Positions 34,433 through 42,076 of a stretch of DNA of 64,000 nucleotides are shown one piece after another; the stretch's first letter is position 1; the number at the start of each line of letters is the position of its first letter. Origin of the DNA: Paenibacillus albus (GTDB lineage: Bacteria > Bacillota > Bacilli > Paenibacillales > Paenibacillaceae); assembly GCF_003952225.1 (NCBI RefSeq), contig NZ_CP034437.1:4912501-4976500 (forward strand), written 5' to 3'. The position numbers were made by a program, and so were the translations under genes. A model generated the notes under the pieces. It did no database searches. It was not told where the DNA came from and saw only the letters and a list, made by a program, of their open reading frames with translations.

Positions 34433-35233
34433 TGGAATGATCATTTGGGACAGAGTAACGAACGTTGTATTCGACTGCATGCTTGGAATGCTTGCTTTAA
34501 GCACCGAAGCCGTCATCTTGCCCGGAGGGCCGACATGACCGATCGTGACACAGCTGTCATGACTCTCCAGATACTTGCGCAGTATGCCGACCTGCTTCGA
34601 AATGTGACTAGCCGTATACACGTCATCAAGAAAAACTTGATTCGACAATAGAGGCACGCCAAGCTCAGCTGTCAGCTTCGGCAGCACCGTCTTAAAGGTC
34701 GTCCGGCTGTCGAGGAAGAACATCCCATGTGTTTTCACGACGGAAAGCACGACGCGCATGACCCGCTCATCCGCTGTCACCTTGGAGCCCATGTGGTTGT
34801 TCATCCCGACGGCATGAGGGACTTCGTTAATCGCCTCTTCGACGCGTTTGCGGATTTCCTCGTCGCTCATAGCAGTTGTAATCGCGCCGGGACCTAGCCA
34901 TTCCGGCTTCCCTTTCACCGGCTCCATCGGCATATGGACGATGACATCATGACCAAGCTTATGCGCAAGCTCCGCATCCTGCTTTGTCGTCGGCAGGAAC
35001 GGCATTACCGCCACCGTAAAATGAACCGGGAGCTCCATCATCTCTCTCGTTCCCGTCATGTTGTTGCCGAAATCATCAATGACAATGGCTACTTGGCGAT
35101 TGCCCTTCACTTCGCTCTGCTCGCTAGCCTTAGCAATGCCGCCGCTAAGCGGCATAAGCAGCATGAGCGCAGCTGTAATCATGGCGCATATGCCGATCCA
35201 TTTTGCCTGCTTCTTCTGGGTCATTTTGCACAC
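34400..35233 (-). CDS. Divergent polysaccharide deacetylase family protein
   Basis: 277 residues; signal peptide about 1-36. The mature domain begins VAIVIDDFGNNMTGTREM, with the paired Asp of the divergent deacetylase (YibQ-like) family, and continues with AVMPFLPTTKQDAELAHKLG and HDVIVHMPMEP, all family landmarks. It probably acts outside the membrane on glycan or lipid-linked sugar. It lies tail to tail with the CwlD-like amidase; a delta-lactam pathway needs an amidase and a deacetylase, so a functional link is possible, though the usual partner PdaA belongs to another deacetylase group. Confidence 0.88.
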   Translation of the reverse strand: MCKMTQKKQAKWIGICAMITAALMLLMPLSGGIAKASEQSEVKGNRQVAIVIDDFGNNMTGTREMMELPVHFTVAVMPFLPTTKQDAELAHKLGHDVIVHMPMEPVKGKPEWLGPGAITTAMSDEEIRKRVEEAINEVPHAVGMNNHMGSKVTADERVMRVVLSVVKTHGMFFLDSRTTFKTVLPKLTAELGVPLLSNQVFLDDVYTASHISKQVGILRKYLESHDSCVTIGHVGPPGKMTASVLKASIPSMQSNTTFVTLSQMIIPSAEKEIVPHP

Positions 35234-35320
35234 ATCCCTCTCGTTGTTTCCATACTCTCTCCCCTTTATTGTTCGTGTGAACAGGAAAATTTATGTATTT
35301 GTTACGAGATCGCGGGCAAA

Positions 35321-35358
35321 AGAAAAAGATGAGGATCATCGTTGATCCCCATCTTTCT
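35321..35358 (-). terminator. Terminator after the beta-rich small protein gene
   Basis: Minus strand: GATGGGGATCA pairs with TGATCCTCATC (one G-U pair), loop ACGA, then TTTTTC, 16 nt after the stop at 35375. Confidence 0.85.
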
Positions 35359-35374
35359 CAAACTGCTATTGAAG

Positions 35375-35788
35375 TCACCATGCATATACAGTTGCGCTCA
35401 GATTGATCGGACCGATAACTGCTGCACCTGATTCAGTCATTCTTTCCACATATAACGAGTAACCGTGCGAGCCTTCGGACACATTCGTGTCGATTGCTTG
35501 GAAAGAGACAATCATGTTTCTCTCATATCCCGGTTCCACACCTTGGAGCGCATAGTAAATTTCTTGCGTTCCCCGGAACAAGCGGAATAACAATTGCGAA
35601 ATGCTTGCTTCTTCGCCTCCAACACCAACTGTGGCAATTAACTGAACTCGGTTGTTCGCGTAATGCGGAGCAATAAAGACGCCTAGCTCAGCCAAAATGA
35701 CTTTCTCGGGCGTAAGCGGAATTTCAATATGAACCTGATCGGTAACGACTGCTGGAACACTAGCGTTAAACCAAATAACGTGAGTCAT
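35375..35788 (-). CDS. Small beta-rich protein, unknown
   Basis: 137 residues, no signal peptide, few charges, mostly predicted strands (VIWFNASVPAVV, ILAELGVFIAP, VQLIATVGVGG, SYSLYVERM-like, ending NLSATVYAW). The composition and the closing aromatic strand resemble the jelly-roll C-terminal domains of spore-surface collagen-like proteins, but there is no Gly-X-Y region. The family is not recognised; a spore-coat or exosporium role is only a suggestion. It has its own terminator and appears monocistronic. Confidence 0.65.
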   Translation of the reverse strand: MTHVIWFNASVPAVVTDQVHIEIPLTPEKVILAELGVFIAPHYANNRVQLIATVGVGGEEASISQLLFRLFRGTQEIYYALQGVEPGYERNMIVSFQAIDTNVSEGSHGYSLYVERMTESGAAVIGPINLSATVYAW

Positions 35789-35868
35789 AATAAATCAACT
35801 CCTTCCATCACCAGATAATGCTACTCTATGAAAACCGCATTCATTTGGTGTGGACGAGTTTATGTTTG

Positions 35869-36801
35869 CTATTCTCCGATCGGCCTTGCGCTAACTCCTT
35901 CGAATGTCAGTTGTACAGGGCGGATGCTTCCATCCTCCTCAAACTCCATACGATCAAGGCAGACAACTCGGTGATTCCGGTCTGTCTCGGTAAGCGGACG
36001 GCGATGGTAGACGATAATCCACTCATCTGTGCCCGGCACTTGAATCATCCCATGATGACCGGCACTCGTTGCGACTTCCGGATTCTGCTGCAGGATCTTC
36101 CCGACTCGCTCGAACGGCCCGAGCGGCGACGTCGCTTTGGCATATGCCACCGAATAATCCGGCACGCCCCAGCCGCCTTCTGCCCACATGAAGTAATAGA
36201 AGCCATCGCGCTTAATCATGCACGGCCCCTCAACGAAATGCTCCGGAGTTACGGATTTGAATGTCTCTCCATCTTCAAAGGTGCCGATGCTGATCATATC
36301 ATCATTAAGCTTCACGACGTTGCAATGTCCCCAGCCGCCGTAGTATAAGTATGCGCTTCCATCATCGTCGATAAATACATGCGGATCGATAGGCTGAGCC
36401 CCATGGTGGAACTTATCAACAAGCGGCTTGCCGATTGCATCGCGATAAGGCCCTTCTGGCCGGTCAGCTACCGCTACGCCGATGCCGCCGATCTCATCGT
36501 CGCTCTGAATATCATTCGCTGCAAAATAATAATAGTATTTGCCGCCGCGCTCGATCGGTGATGGTGCCCACATCGCTCTCCAAGCCCACGATATGCTGCT
36601 CATCTCAAGAATACGGTCAACCTTCGTCCATTCAATCAGATCTGTGGAATAGAACGCGTCGAAATGTCTTTGCTCCTCATAAGGGGCGGAATAAGTTGGA
36701 TAAATCCAGTATTTGTTCTCGAAAATTCTTGCTTCAGGGTCTGCATACCAACCTTCAAAAATCGGATTGCCTGATGTGCGCTTCAACATGTTTCCAGTCA
36801 C
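35869..36801 (-). CDS. Glycoside hydrolase family 43 protein
   Basis: 310 residues from GTG 36801 (AAGGGGAG eight bases upstream); an ATG four codons later is less well placed. Five-blade propeller enzyme with the GH43 triad: Asp21 (WYADPEA), Asp139 (QPIDPHVF) and Glu191 (FVEGPCM), numbered from the GTG. No signal peptide, so it acts inside the cell on imported oligosaccharides, most often arabino- or xylo-oligosaccharides or galactans. No transporter is next to it. Confidence 0.9.
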   Translation of the reverse strand: MTGNMLKRTSGNPIFEGWYADPEARIFENKYWIYPTYSAPYEEQRHFDAFYSTDLIEWTKVDRILEMSSISWAWRAMWAPSPIERGGKYYYYFAANDIQSDDEIGGIGVAVADRPEGPYRDAIGKPLVDKFHHGAQPIDPHVFIDDDGSAYLYYGGWGHCNVVKLNDDMISIGTFEDGETFKSVTPEHFVEGPCMIKRDGFYYFMWAEGGWGVPDYSVAYAKATSPLGPFERVGKILQQNPEVATSAGHHGMIQVPGTDEWIIVYHRRPLTETDRNHRVVCLDRMEFEEDGSIRPVQLTFEGVSARPIGE

Positions 36802-36883
36802 TCTATCTTCTCCCCTTGGTTGAGTCAGATTATGGTATAGGTGCAATTATAACAAAAATAACGAATTGAATCACCACTAAATG

Positions 36884-36919
36884 AAACAAAAAAAAGCCCC
36901 TCAGAATCATCTGAAGGGC
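36884..36919 (-). terminator. Terminator of tRNA-Leu copy 1
   Basis: Minus strand: GCCCTTCAGA pairs with TCTGAGGGGC (one G-U pair), then eight T, 17 nt after the tRNA. Confidence 0.9.
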
Positions 36920-36936
36920 ATCTCGTTTAAGTATAA

Positions 36937-37020
36937 TGCGGTCGAGAGGACTCGAACCTCCACGTCATTGCTGACACTAGAACCTGAATCTAGCGCGTCT
37001 GCCAATTCCGCCACGACCGC
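36937..37020 (-). tRNA. tRNA-Leu (anticodon CAG), copy 1
   Basis: 84 nt without encoded CCA. The acceptor stem GCGGTCG pairs with CGACCGC, a long variable arm typical of tRNA-Leu is present, and the anticodon loop TTCAGGT gives CAG. The sequence is identical to the copy at 41907-41990. Confidence 0.97.
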
Positions 37021-37066
37021 AAATCTCATAACCAGCTTCTTCAATACTTCCGAAGCGGCGAGAATT

Positions 37067-37096
37067 AATATACCACGTTCAACAATTAGAAGTCAA
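37067..37096 (-). promoter_or_regulatory. Promoter of tRNA-Leu copy 1
   Basis: Minus strand: TTGACT (37096-37091), 18 nt, TATATT (37072-37067) preceded by TGG (extended -10). The hexamers and spacing are identical to those of copy 2. Confidence 0.8.
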
Positions 37097-37130
37097 CACT
37101 TCTTTCGAAAAAAAACTAAAATTTCTTAAA

Positions 37131-37898
37131 TTAAAACTGCACACTAAGCGTACTCAGCGATCCATGTTCAATCGTATCATAGAGAACACGTATATCCTTG
37201 CCAGGCGTATTCGCTCCGAGCGCAATGAGCAGCGGTACAAAATGCTCCGCCCGCGGGACACCGCGCCTTGCATGCGGGGCAAGCGTCTCGTACTGGCTAA
37301 GCGATTCGATATCGCGCGCAAGCACCTTTTCACGAATCCAATCTCTAAATTCAACAGCCCATTGCCGCGGCGGCGCATCTCCTGCACGATCAATCTCACC
37401 AAAGTTATGCGTCAGAAAGCCGCTTCCAATAACAAGCACCCCATCCTTCTCAAGCCCCTGCAGAGCTTCGCCGATCGCGATATGTTCCCTTGGAGACAAG
37501 AACGGGTTAACCGATACCGGTACGATCGGAATATCGGCATCCGGATAGGCATGCATCATGATCGGGAAAACACCGTGATCGAGTCCGCGATACTTCTGCT
37601 GTACGGGGATATTGTGAAGGCGAAGGCGCTCCTCCACCATATTCGCGACGATCGACGAGCCTCTAGCCGGGTACTGTACCTGATAGTACGACGGCGGGAA
37701 CCCATAATAGTCATAGACCATCTCATGGACATCGTCTGTGGCCGCAATGGTCGTAATCTCACTCTCGAAATGCGCGGAGAAAATGACGATTGCTTTCGGA
37801 CGATTCTCCTTGCCATATCGGTTAAGAAAAGCGGTAAACTCAGATTGCTCGAATATCGTCATTGGCGATCCATGCGCCAGAAATACAGGTGAAATCAT
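37131..37898 (-). CDS. LigB-type extradiol dioxygenase (4,5-DOPA dioxygenase family)
   Basis: 255 residues. The family layout is complete: metal-site His in VFLAHGSPM (near residue 9), FSAHFES (near 43), the GLDHGVFPIMMHAYP stretch, and GSGFLTHNFGE. Class-III extradiol enzymes of this group (YgiD/LigB) open catechol-type rings with Fe(II) or Zn(II). It is co-directional with and 24 nt from a DoxX-family gene and divergent from an HxlR-type regulator, an arrangement like Bacillus subtilis catDE/catR, so detoxification of catechols or quinones is likely (inference). Confidence 0.9.
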   Translation of the reverse strand: MISPVFLAHGSPMTIFEQSEFTAFLNRYGKENRPKAIVIFSAHFESEITTIAATDDVHEMVYDYYGFPPSYYQVQYPARGSSIVANMVEERLRLHNIPVQQKYRGLDHGVFPIMMHAYPDADIPIVPVSVNPFLSPREHIAIGEALQGLEKDGVLVIGSGFLTHNFGEIDRAGDAPPRQWAVEFRDWIREKVLARDIESLSQYETLAPHARRGVPRAEHFVPLLIALGANTPGKDIRVLYDTIEHGSLSTLSVQF

Positions 37899-37922
37899 AG
37901 CAATCCCCTCCTCTAGATGCTC

Positions 37923-38276
37923 TTACATCCGGCCAATCGCTACAAATACGAGCAGCACGACTAATATGATATTCATTCCTATCGCTTGATTCTCTTTACG
38001 CTTCGCATGCACGCCGACTGCCAATACCATTACGAAGGCAAGTGCAATAGCTGCAATGGCTGTCAGCACAGGCGCCACTCCTATTGCGAACGGTAGGATC
38101 AGACCGATTCCACCAAGGAGCTCCGACCAACCGATGAAGTTAACCGTTCCTTTGCTATAATCGCTAGACCAAGGCATACTCGCTTTTACTTTCTCGTAGT
38201 TGAATGCCTTCATCATGCCCGCCATCACAAACATAAGTGCCAATACCCCTTGAATAATCCAAAGTGCAATATTCAT
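37923..38276 (-). CDS. DoxX family membrane protein
   Basis: 117 residues with four membrane helices (about 5-23, 45-65, 70-90 and 97-115). The segment NFIGWSELLGGIGLILPF is typical of DoxX/DoxD-like small quinone-associated proteins. It is the first gene of a two-gene operon with the LigB dioxygenase and divergent from the HxlR regulator. Probably works with the dioxygenase in reducing or clearing quinones. Confidence 0.88.
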   Translation of the reverse strand: MNIALWIIQGVLALMFVMAGMMKAFNYEKVKASMPWSSDYSKGTVNFIGWSELLGGIGLILPFAIGVAPVLTAIAAIALAFVMVLAVGVHAKRKENQAIGMNIILVVLLVFVAIGRM

Positions 38277-38381
38277 TTTTCATTTTCCCCTCGTCGGTTA
38301 TTTTTAACAACTATGCCTTCAATTGAATGCGCGTAGGTTATGGCTGTATAATAGCTTGTAGGGACCATATTGAAAAGTAGG

Positions 38382-38393
38382 CACATTAATGTG
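38382..38393. promoter_or_regulatory. Candidate HxlR-type operator
   Basis: CACATTAATGTG, a perfect 12-bp palindrome in the 153-bp gap between the divergent doxX and hxlR-type genes, 37 bp before the regulator start. Confidence 0.45.
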
Positions 38394-38429
38394 ACATAGT
38401 ATACAAAAAGATACCTAAGGAGATTTCTT

Positions 38430-38825
38430 ATGTCTGAGAACTGTGAATTTACAAAGGTACTTGAAATTCTCGGAGGCAAATGGAAGCCTTCGATTATGTA
38501 TCAGCTCTTCATGAACGGAACGATGCGATTCAGCGAGCTGCAGCGCTCTTTACCGGAAATTACGAAGAAAATGCTGACAACGCAGCTTCGCGAGCTCGAA
38601 TACCACGATATCGTTCACCGGAAAATTTATATGCAAATTCCTCCCAAAGTCGAATACTCCATGACCGAGCATGGTAGAAGCCTCTCACCGGTCCTCATGG
38701 CGATGAATGATTGGGGCAAAGCCCATCTCGTGCACCTTCATGAATTACACGGAGAAGCACACTCAGAAAAAGATGCAGTGAGCGCGACCGTGAACGACGA
38801 GATTCCCGAGGTTGAAGCCAAATAA
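38430..38825 (+). CDS. HxlR/DUF24-family regulator (quinone-sensor like)
   Basis: 131 residues, winged helix. The N-terminus MSENCEFTKVLEILGGKWKP carries a Cys at position 5 close to the conserved redox Cys of YodB/CatR-type regulators, followed by RFSELQRSLPEITKKMLTTQLREL, the recognition region. The C-terminal 25 residues are acidic and probably flexible. Divergent from doxX-ligB, which it most likely represses until quinones or diamide-like electrophiles modify the Cys (by analogy with Bacillus YodB/CatR). Confidence 0.9.
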   Translation: MSENCEFTKVLEILGGKWKPSIMYQLFMNGTMRFSELQRSLPEITKKMLTTQLRELEYHDIVHRKIYMQIPPKVEYSMTEHGRSLSPVLMAMNDWGKAHLVHLHELHGEAHSEKDAVSATVNDEIPEVEAK

Positions 38826-38831
38826 CGAGAT

Positions 38832-38878
38832 AAAAAAAGGACGATCTCAAGCGCCGAAGCGCATGCGGTCGTCCTTTT
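38832..38878. terminator. Bidirectional terminator between hxlR-type and phosphotransferase genes
   Basis: AAAAGGACGA...TCGTCCTTTT with an inner GCG/CGC stem; an A7 run on one side and TTTT on the other serve both convergent genes. Confidence 0.85.
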
Positions 38879-38898
38879 GTACTTATGTACTTTTGTAG

Positions 38899-39915
38899 TT
38901 AGATAACCTCACGGATGTCTGGAATAACAGGTTCACCGGAAAGAAGGCGAACTAAATCCTTCTCTGTTAATCTTTTTATCGTATCGTATACGTATGGATT
39001 GTCCGTTTGTAAGATGAATTCTGCTATGACGCTTAAAATAAACAACATTTTGAATGCTTCAATCGTCACGATATCATACGAAGTAAGCTTGCGTATAGAA
39101 TGATAGCCTTTAATTAGCTGCTCGAGGATTTCGCTATCGTCTCCGCCCATATGTGCGCACATTTCCCCCAAGTCATACAAATGATAGCCGTAGACGCATC
39201 TCCCAAAGTCAATTGGAATGACCTTCTCACCATCAGTCAGAAAGTTTGCATCACGTAAATCGGTGTGAACGATTCCGAGAGCGTCCGGATTCTGATCCAT
39301 CTCATCCATTCTTCCTATGATGAAGGTCAACGCATCCTTAACGACTGCGTATTGATCGGTCGTTATCGTTCCGACGCCAATCCCTCGGTGTATCGTATTG
39401 ATAATCTTATGCACATACTGCTGCCTATGAACGGGCCTATTTATGTATTCACCTTGCATATGGTGAATCGAGCATTGGTGCAGCTTGGCAGCAGCGACAC
39501 CTGCATCGTATGCCTGACGAACATATTCAGGGCTGCCCTTCACTAATTCTTCTCCAGCAATATAATACCTTAATAAGCATTGCAAGCTTGCGCCATCAAC
39601 CGTCATTTCAGAAAGTAACTGACCGTCATTATTAGGCACAGGACATGGAGATTTCAGCTCGGGAACCTGCTCGTTTAAAATATGGAGTATGCGCGCTTCT
39701 GAAGCAATGGCTTCAGGGGTATAGTATTTAACGTTCTCATCGTTCGAGGTGCTGTTCTCATTCTCTTTCTTCATGAATAGATCAAAAATATATTTTTTCT
39801 CGCCTGCACCAAGAACCTCATAAACCATTTTGCCGCTGTATGAAATCAACTCTACTTTCACAGCACTCAGTGAATACTTTTCGATTAGCAGCTCTTTAAT
39901 TAGGTTCTCGTACAT
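38899..39915 (-). CDS. Aminoglycoside phosphotransferase-like kinase (APH/choline kinase fold)
   Basis: 338 residues. The N-lobe (1-110) is followed by the kinase catalytic loop GIVHTDLRDANFL (catalytic Asp) and the metal-binding Asp in VIPIDFGRCVYG. This matches the APH/HSK2/choline-kinase superfamily; many members phosphorylate small molecules other than antibiotics. It is downstream of the MerR-RCC1 regulator gene (24 nt), on the same strand, so the two probably form one operon and the kinase may be its main target. Confidence 0.87.
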   Translation of the reverse strand: MYENLIKELLIEKYSLSAVKVELISYSGKMVYEVLGAGEKKYIFDLFMKKENENSTSNDENVKYYTPEAIASEARILHILNEQVPELKSPCPVPNNDGQLLSEMTVDGASLQCLLRYYIAGEELVKGSPEYVRQAYDAGVAAAKLHQCSIHHMQGEYINRPVHRQQYVHKIINTIHRGIGVGTITTDQYAVVKDALTFIIGRMDEMDQNPDALGIVHTDLRDANFLTDGEKVIPIDFGRCVYGYHLYDLGEMCAHMGGDDSEILEQLIKGYHSIRKLTSYDIVTIEAFKMLFILSVIAEFILQTDNPYVYDTIKRLTEKDLVRLLSGEPVIPDIREVI

Positions 39916-39939
39916 ATTGTCTCCTCGTTAACAAAGATT

Positions 39940-41376
39940 CTAGAAACTCTTGACTGGCACGTTACATGAAGTTTCGACGATATCGCCAAGCTGGCCATGC
40001 GCATTTCTGCCCCACAGCCATACGCTGCCATCTTTCTTAATCGCCATAGCGTGCTTGGTACCGGCTGCAATATGGATAACATCCTCTAATCCTTTGATAG
40101 GCTTGGCCGAGCGATTCTTATCATAAGTCCCATCTCCAAGCTCGCCGTTAACGTTGCTGCCCCATGACCACACAGTGCCGTCTTTGCAAAGCGCTAACGT
40201 GAAACGCCCTCCTGCTGCAACAGCTTGCACATCGGACAGCCCGACAACCATTCTTGGTTCCATCGAGCATTTCGCATCGAAAGCTCGATCACCTAATTGG
40301 CCCTCTGTGTTGTAGCCCCAAGTCCAGACCGTGCCGTCATTTCTCAGAGCTGCGCCATGGCAGCCACCTGCAGAAATTTGAATGATGCGTTCCAGCGAAA
40401 CTATCTGTGTTGGCGTCCAGACTTCATCTTTAATTGGGTAAGCGTCTGTGCAATCTCCATATCCGCCAAACCGCCAAACCGTTCCATCGTTTTTGAGCGC
40501 CATTGAATGGAAGCATCCGGCTGACACTTCTTTGACATCTGTTAAGCCTTCGATCTTCACTGGAGCTATTCTCGCATCGACCGTTCCATCTCCAAGCTGG
40601 CCATACCAGTTCGGTCCCCATGCCCATACCGAGCTATCCTTCTTCAATGCTAGCGCATGAAATACGCCACCCGTAACAGACGCAGCATCCTCAATACCTT
40701 CCACTTTAATTGGCGTATCAACGTAATTGTCAATCGTTCCGTTACCAAGCTGACCATGGGTATTGCTGCCCCATCCCCATACCGTACCGTCCCCTTTTAT
40801 CGCAAAGGAGTGATAATGGCCCATGCTTGCTGCAATGCCTTCGACGTTGGATAGCAGCATTGTGGGAGTAGGCATGCTTCCTTCTGCACGGTTCTTTAAA
40901 TTAACATTGCCCCATCCCCATACCGTTCCATCTGCTTTGACCGCTAATGTATGTTCCTTGCCCAGTGCAGTGTACTTGTTCATGTCAGCTTCAATTGCTT
41001 TAAAGTCGAAGCCGCTGAACATCTCTTGTGCAGACATCGTATACCCGCCTTCCATAGACTGAATTGTTTTGATAACGGTTCCAATAATGTCATCAAGACG
41101 CTGCTTCTTCTGGAACAATAGCTCCATATGCTTATCCAGTGTTCGTTTGCGATCATAATCAGGACTATCCATCAACCTTCTAATCTCGTCTAATGGAAAT
41201 CCTAGTTCGCGAAAGAACAAGATTTGCTGAAGCCGTTCCAATTCTCGATCCGTGTAAAGCCGATGACCAAATGGGTTCACTGCACCAGGCGTCAGTAGGT
41301 CGATTTCATCGTAATGATGCAGTGTTCGAATGCTTACGCCGACCATTTCGGCAACTTCCTTTACTTTGTATAGCAC
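39940..41376 (-). CDS. MerR-type regulator fused to a seven-repeat RCC1 propeller
   Basis: 478 residues from GTG 41376 (GAGG eight bases upstream). Residues 3-110 form a MerR DNA-binding domain of the TipA subgroup (VKEVAEMVGVSIRTLHHYDE, then the long dimerisation helix KRTLDKHMELLFQKKQRLDD). The linker MSAQEMFSGFDFKA is what normally leads into the TipAS drug-binding domain. In its place residues about 137-478 hold seven RCC1 repeats of about 50 residues, each with H-(S/A)-x-A-(L/I)-K-x-DGTVW-x-WG and GQLGDGT, enough for one closed seven-blade propeller. The propeller probably senses a protein or ligand. The start lies just behind a promoter with a MerR-type 19-bp spacer, suggesting autoregulation. 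A kinase gene follows. Confidence 0.9.
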   Translation of the reverse strand: MLYKVKEVAEMVGVSIRTLHHYDEIDLLTPGAVNPFGHRLYTDRELERLQQILFFRELGFPLDEIRRLMDSPDYDRKRTLDKHMELLFQKKQRLDDIIGTVIKTIQSMEGGYTMSAQEMFSGFDFKAIEADMNKYTALGKEHTLAVKADGTVWGWGNVNLKNRAEGSMPTPTMLLSNVEGIAASMGHYHSFAIKGDGTVWGWGSNTHGQLGNGTIDNYVDTPIKVEGIEDAASVTGGVFHALALKKDSSVWAWGPNWYGQLGDGTVDARIAPVKIEGLTDVKEVSAGCFHSMALKNDGTVWRFGGYGDCTDAYPIKDEVWTPTQIVSLERIIQISAGGCHGAALRNDGTVWTWGYNTEGQLGDRAFDAKCSMEPRMVVGLSDVQAVAAGGRFTLALCKDGTVWSWGSNVNGELGDGTYDKNRSAKPIKGLEDVIHIAAGTKHAMAIKKDGSVWLWGRNAHGQLGDIVETSCNVPVKSF

Positions 41377-41396
41377 TACCATCACCTCGCACATCT

Positions 41397-41427
41397 ATCG
41401 TACTGCATCACCTTACGTGAGGAGCAA
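41397..41427 (-). promoter_or_regulatory. MerR-type promoter with 19-bp spacer and central dyad
   Basis: Minus strand: TTGCTC (41427-41422), 19 nt, TACGAT (41402-41397). The dyad CCTCACGTAAGG (41422-41411) begins at the last base of the -35 hexamer and runs into the spacer. Over-long spacers with an inverted repeat are the hallmark of MerR-activated promoters. The -10 ends 20 bp from the GTG start, giving a very short leader. The hexamers are imperfect. Confidence 0.55.
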
Positions 41428-41510
41428 CTGTTTTTTTCATTCTTTTTAGTGCTGAGAGGAAAGGTTAGAATGATTAGTGAATAGGTTCATATAAAGAAAG
41501 GTAGGTGCTT

Positions 41511-41831
41511 ATGATGAAAGTGAAAATAAGAGCGCTACTCACCGTGATTCTGCTAACCGTAATTGTATTCACATTAACTGGCTGTGTACCAGGCGATGGC
41601 GTCAATACCGCCGCTCGTCCCGCGGGCTTCTTCTGGGGCATCTGGCATGGCTGGATTGCGCCTATCTCCCTCATTATTGGCCTATTCAAACACCACATCC
41701 GAGTATATGAGGCTCACAACATCGGATGGTGGTACGATGCCGGATTTTACATTGCCGTCATTAGCGGCTTTGGCGGGATCTCGCTTAGAAGACATAAAAA
41801 AAACTCTTCGAACAAGTCGAAGAGTTGTTAA
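41511..41831 (+). CDS. Small lipoprotein-like membrane protein
   Basis: 106 residues. N-terminal lipobox LTGC (Cys about 25) after a hydrophobic run; then the segment AGFFWGIWHGWIAPISLIIGLF and a second hydrophobic segment (FYIAVISGFGGISL). Similar short proteins with this WHGW element occur widely in Gram-positive bacteria with no known function. The last eleven residues, rich in Lys, Ser and Asn, are encoded by the inverted repeat 41802-41826, so the reading frame runs into a terminator-like hairpin. It is divergent from the MerR-RCC1 gene. Confidence 0.75.
   Translation: MMKVKIRALLTVILLTVIVFTLTGCVPGDGVNTAARPAGFFWGIWHGWIAPISLIIGLFKHHIRVYEAHNIGWWYDAGFYIAVISGFGGISLRRHKKNSSNKSKSC
41795..41826 (-). 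terminator. Distal terminator-like hairpin behind tRNA-Leu copy 2
   Basis: AACTCTTCGA (41802-41811) pairs with TCGAAGAGTT (41817-41826), with a T run on the minus strand. It is almost the same hairpin as that at 41862-41891 and overlaps the end of the small lipoprotein gene. Confidence 0.7.
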
Positions 41832-41861
41832 TTGAAAGTTAGACTTTCAAACCGGAAGCAT

Positions 41862-41891
41862 AAAAAAACTCTTCGATCACATCGAAGAGTT
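41862..41891 (-). terminator. Terminator of tRNA-Leu copy 2
   Basis: Minus strand: 11-bp perfect stem AACTCTTCGAT/ATCGAAGAGTT, 3-nt loop, then seven T, 15 nt after the tRNA. A further 8-bp hairpin TTGAAAGT/ACTTTCAA follows at 41832-41850. Confidence 0.9.
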
Positions 41892-41906
41892 GAGTTTAAA
41901 TTATGG

Positions 41907-41990
41907 TGCGGTCGAGAGGACTCGAACCTCCACGTCATTGCTGACACTAGAACCTGAATCTAGCGCGTCTGCCAATTCCGCCACGACCGC
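41907..41990 (-). tRNA. tRNA-Leu (anticodon CAG), copy 2
   Basis: 84 nt without CCA, identical over its full length to the copy at 36937-37020 and in the same orientation. The promoter elements are also conserved between the two copies; the terminators are not. Confidence 0.97.
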
Positions 41991-42030
41991 ATCTTGCACG
42001 TTGTCGCTTACAAGTGAAGCAACGAAAATT

Positions 42031-42060
42031 AATATACCATAATTTTTTAGGACAAGTCAA
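42031..42060 (-). promoter_or_regulatory. Promoter of tRNA-Leu copy 2
   Basis: Minus strand: TTGACT (42060-42055), 18 nt, TATATT (42036-42031) with extended TGG. It has the same elements as copy 1, while the spacer sequence has diverged. Confidence 0.8.
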
Positions 42061-42076
42061 CACATCATTTATCTTT

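Noticed and set aside
38899..39915. Antibiotic-resistance aminoglycoside kinase
   Set aside because: Only the general kinase fold is evident; the family covers many metabolic kinases, so resistance is not claimed.
36937..41990. tRNA-Leu copies as attachment sites of an integrative element
   Set aside because: Full tRNAs with promoters are duplicated and no integrase, excisionase or phage gene lies between them.
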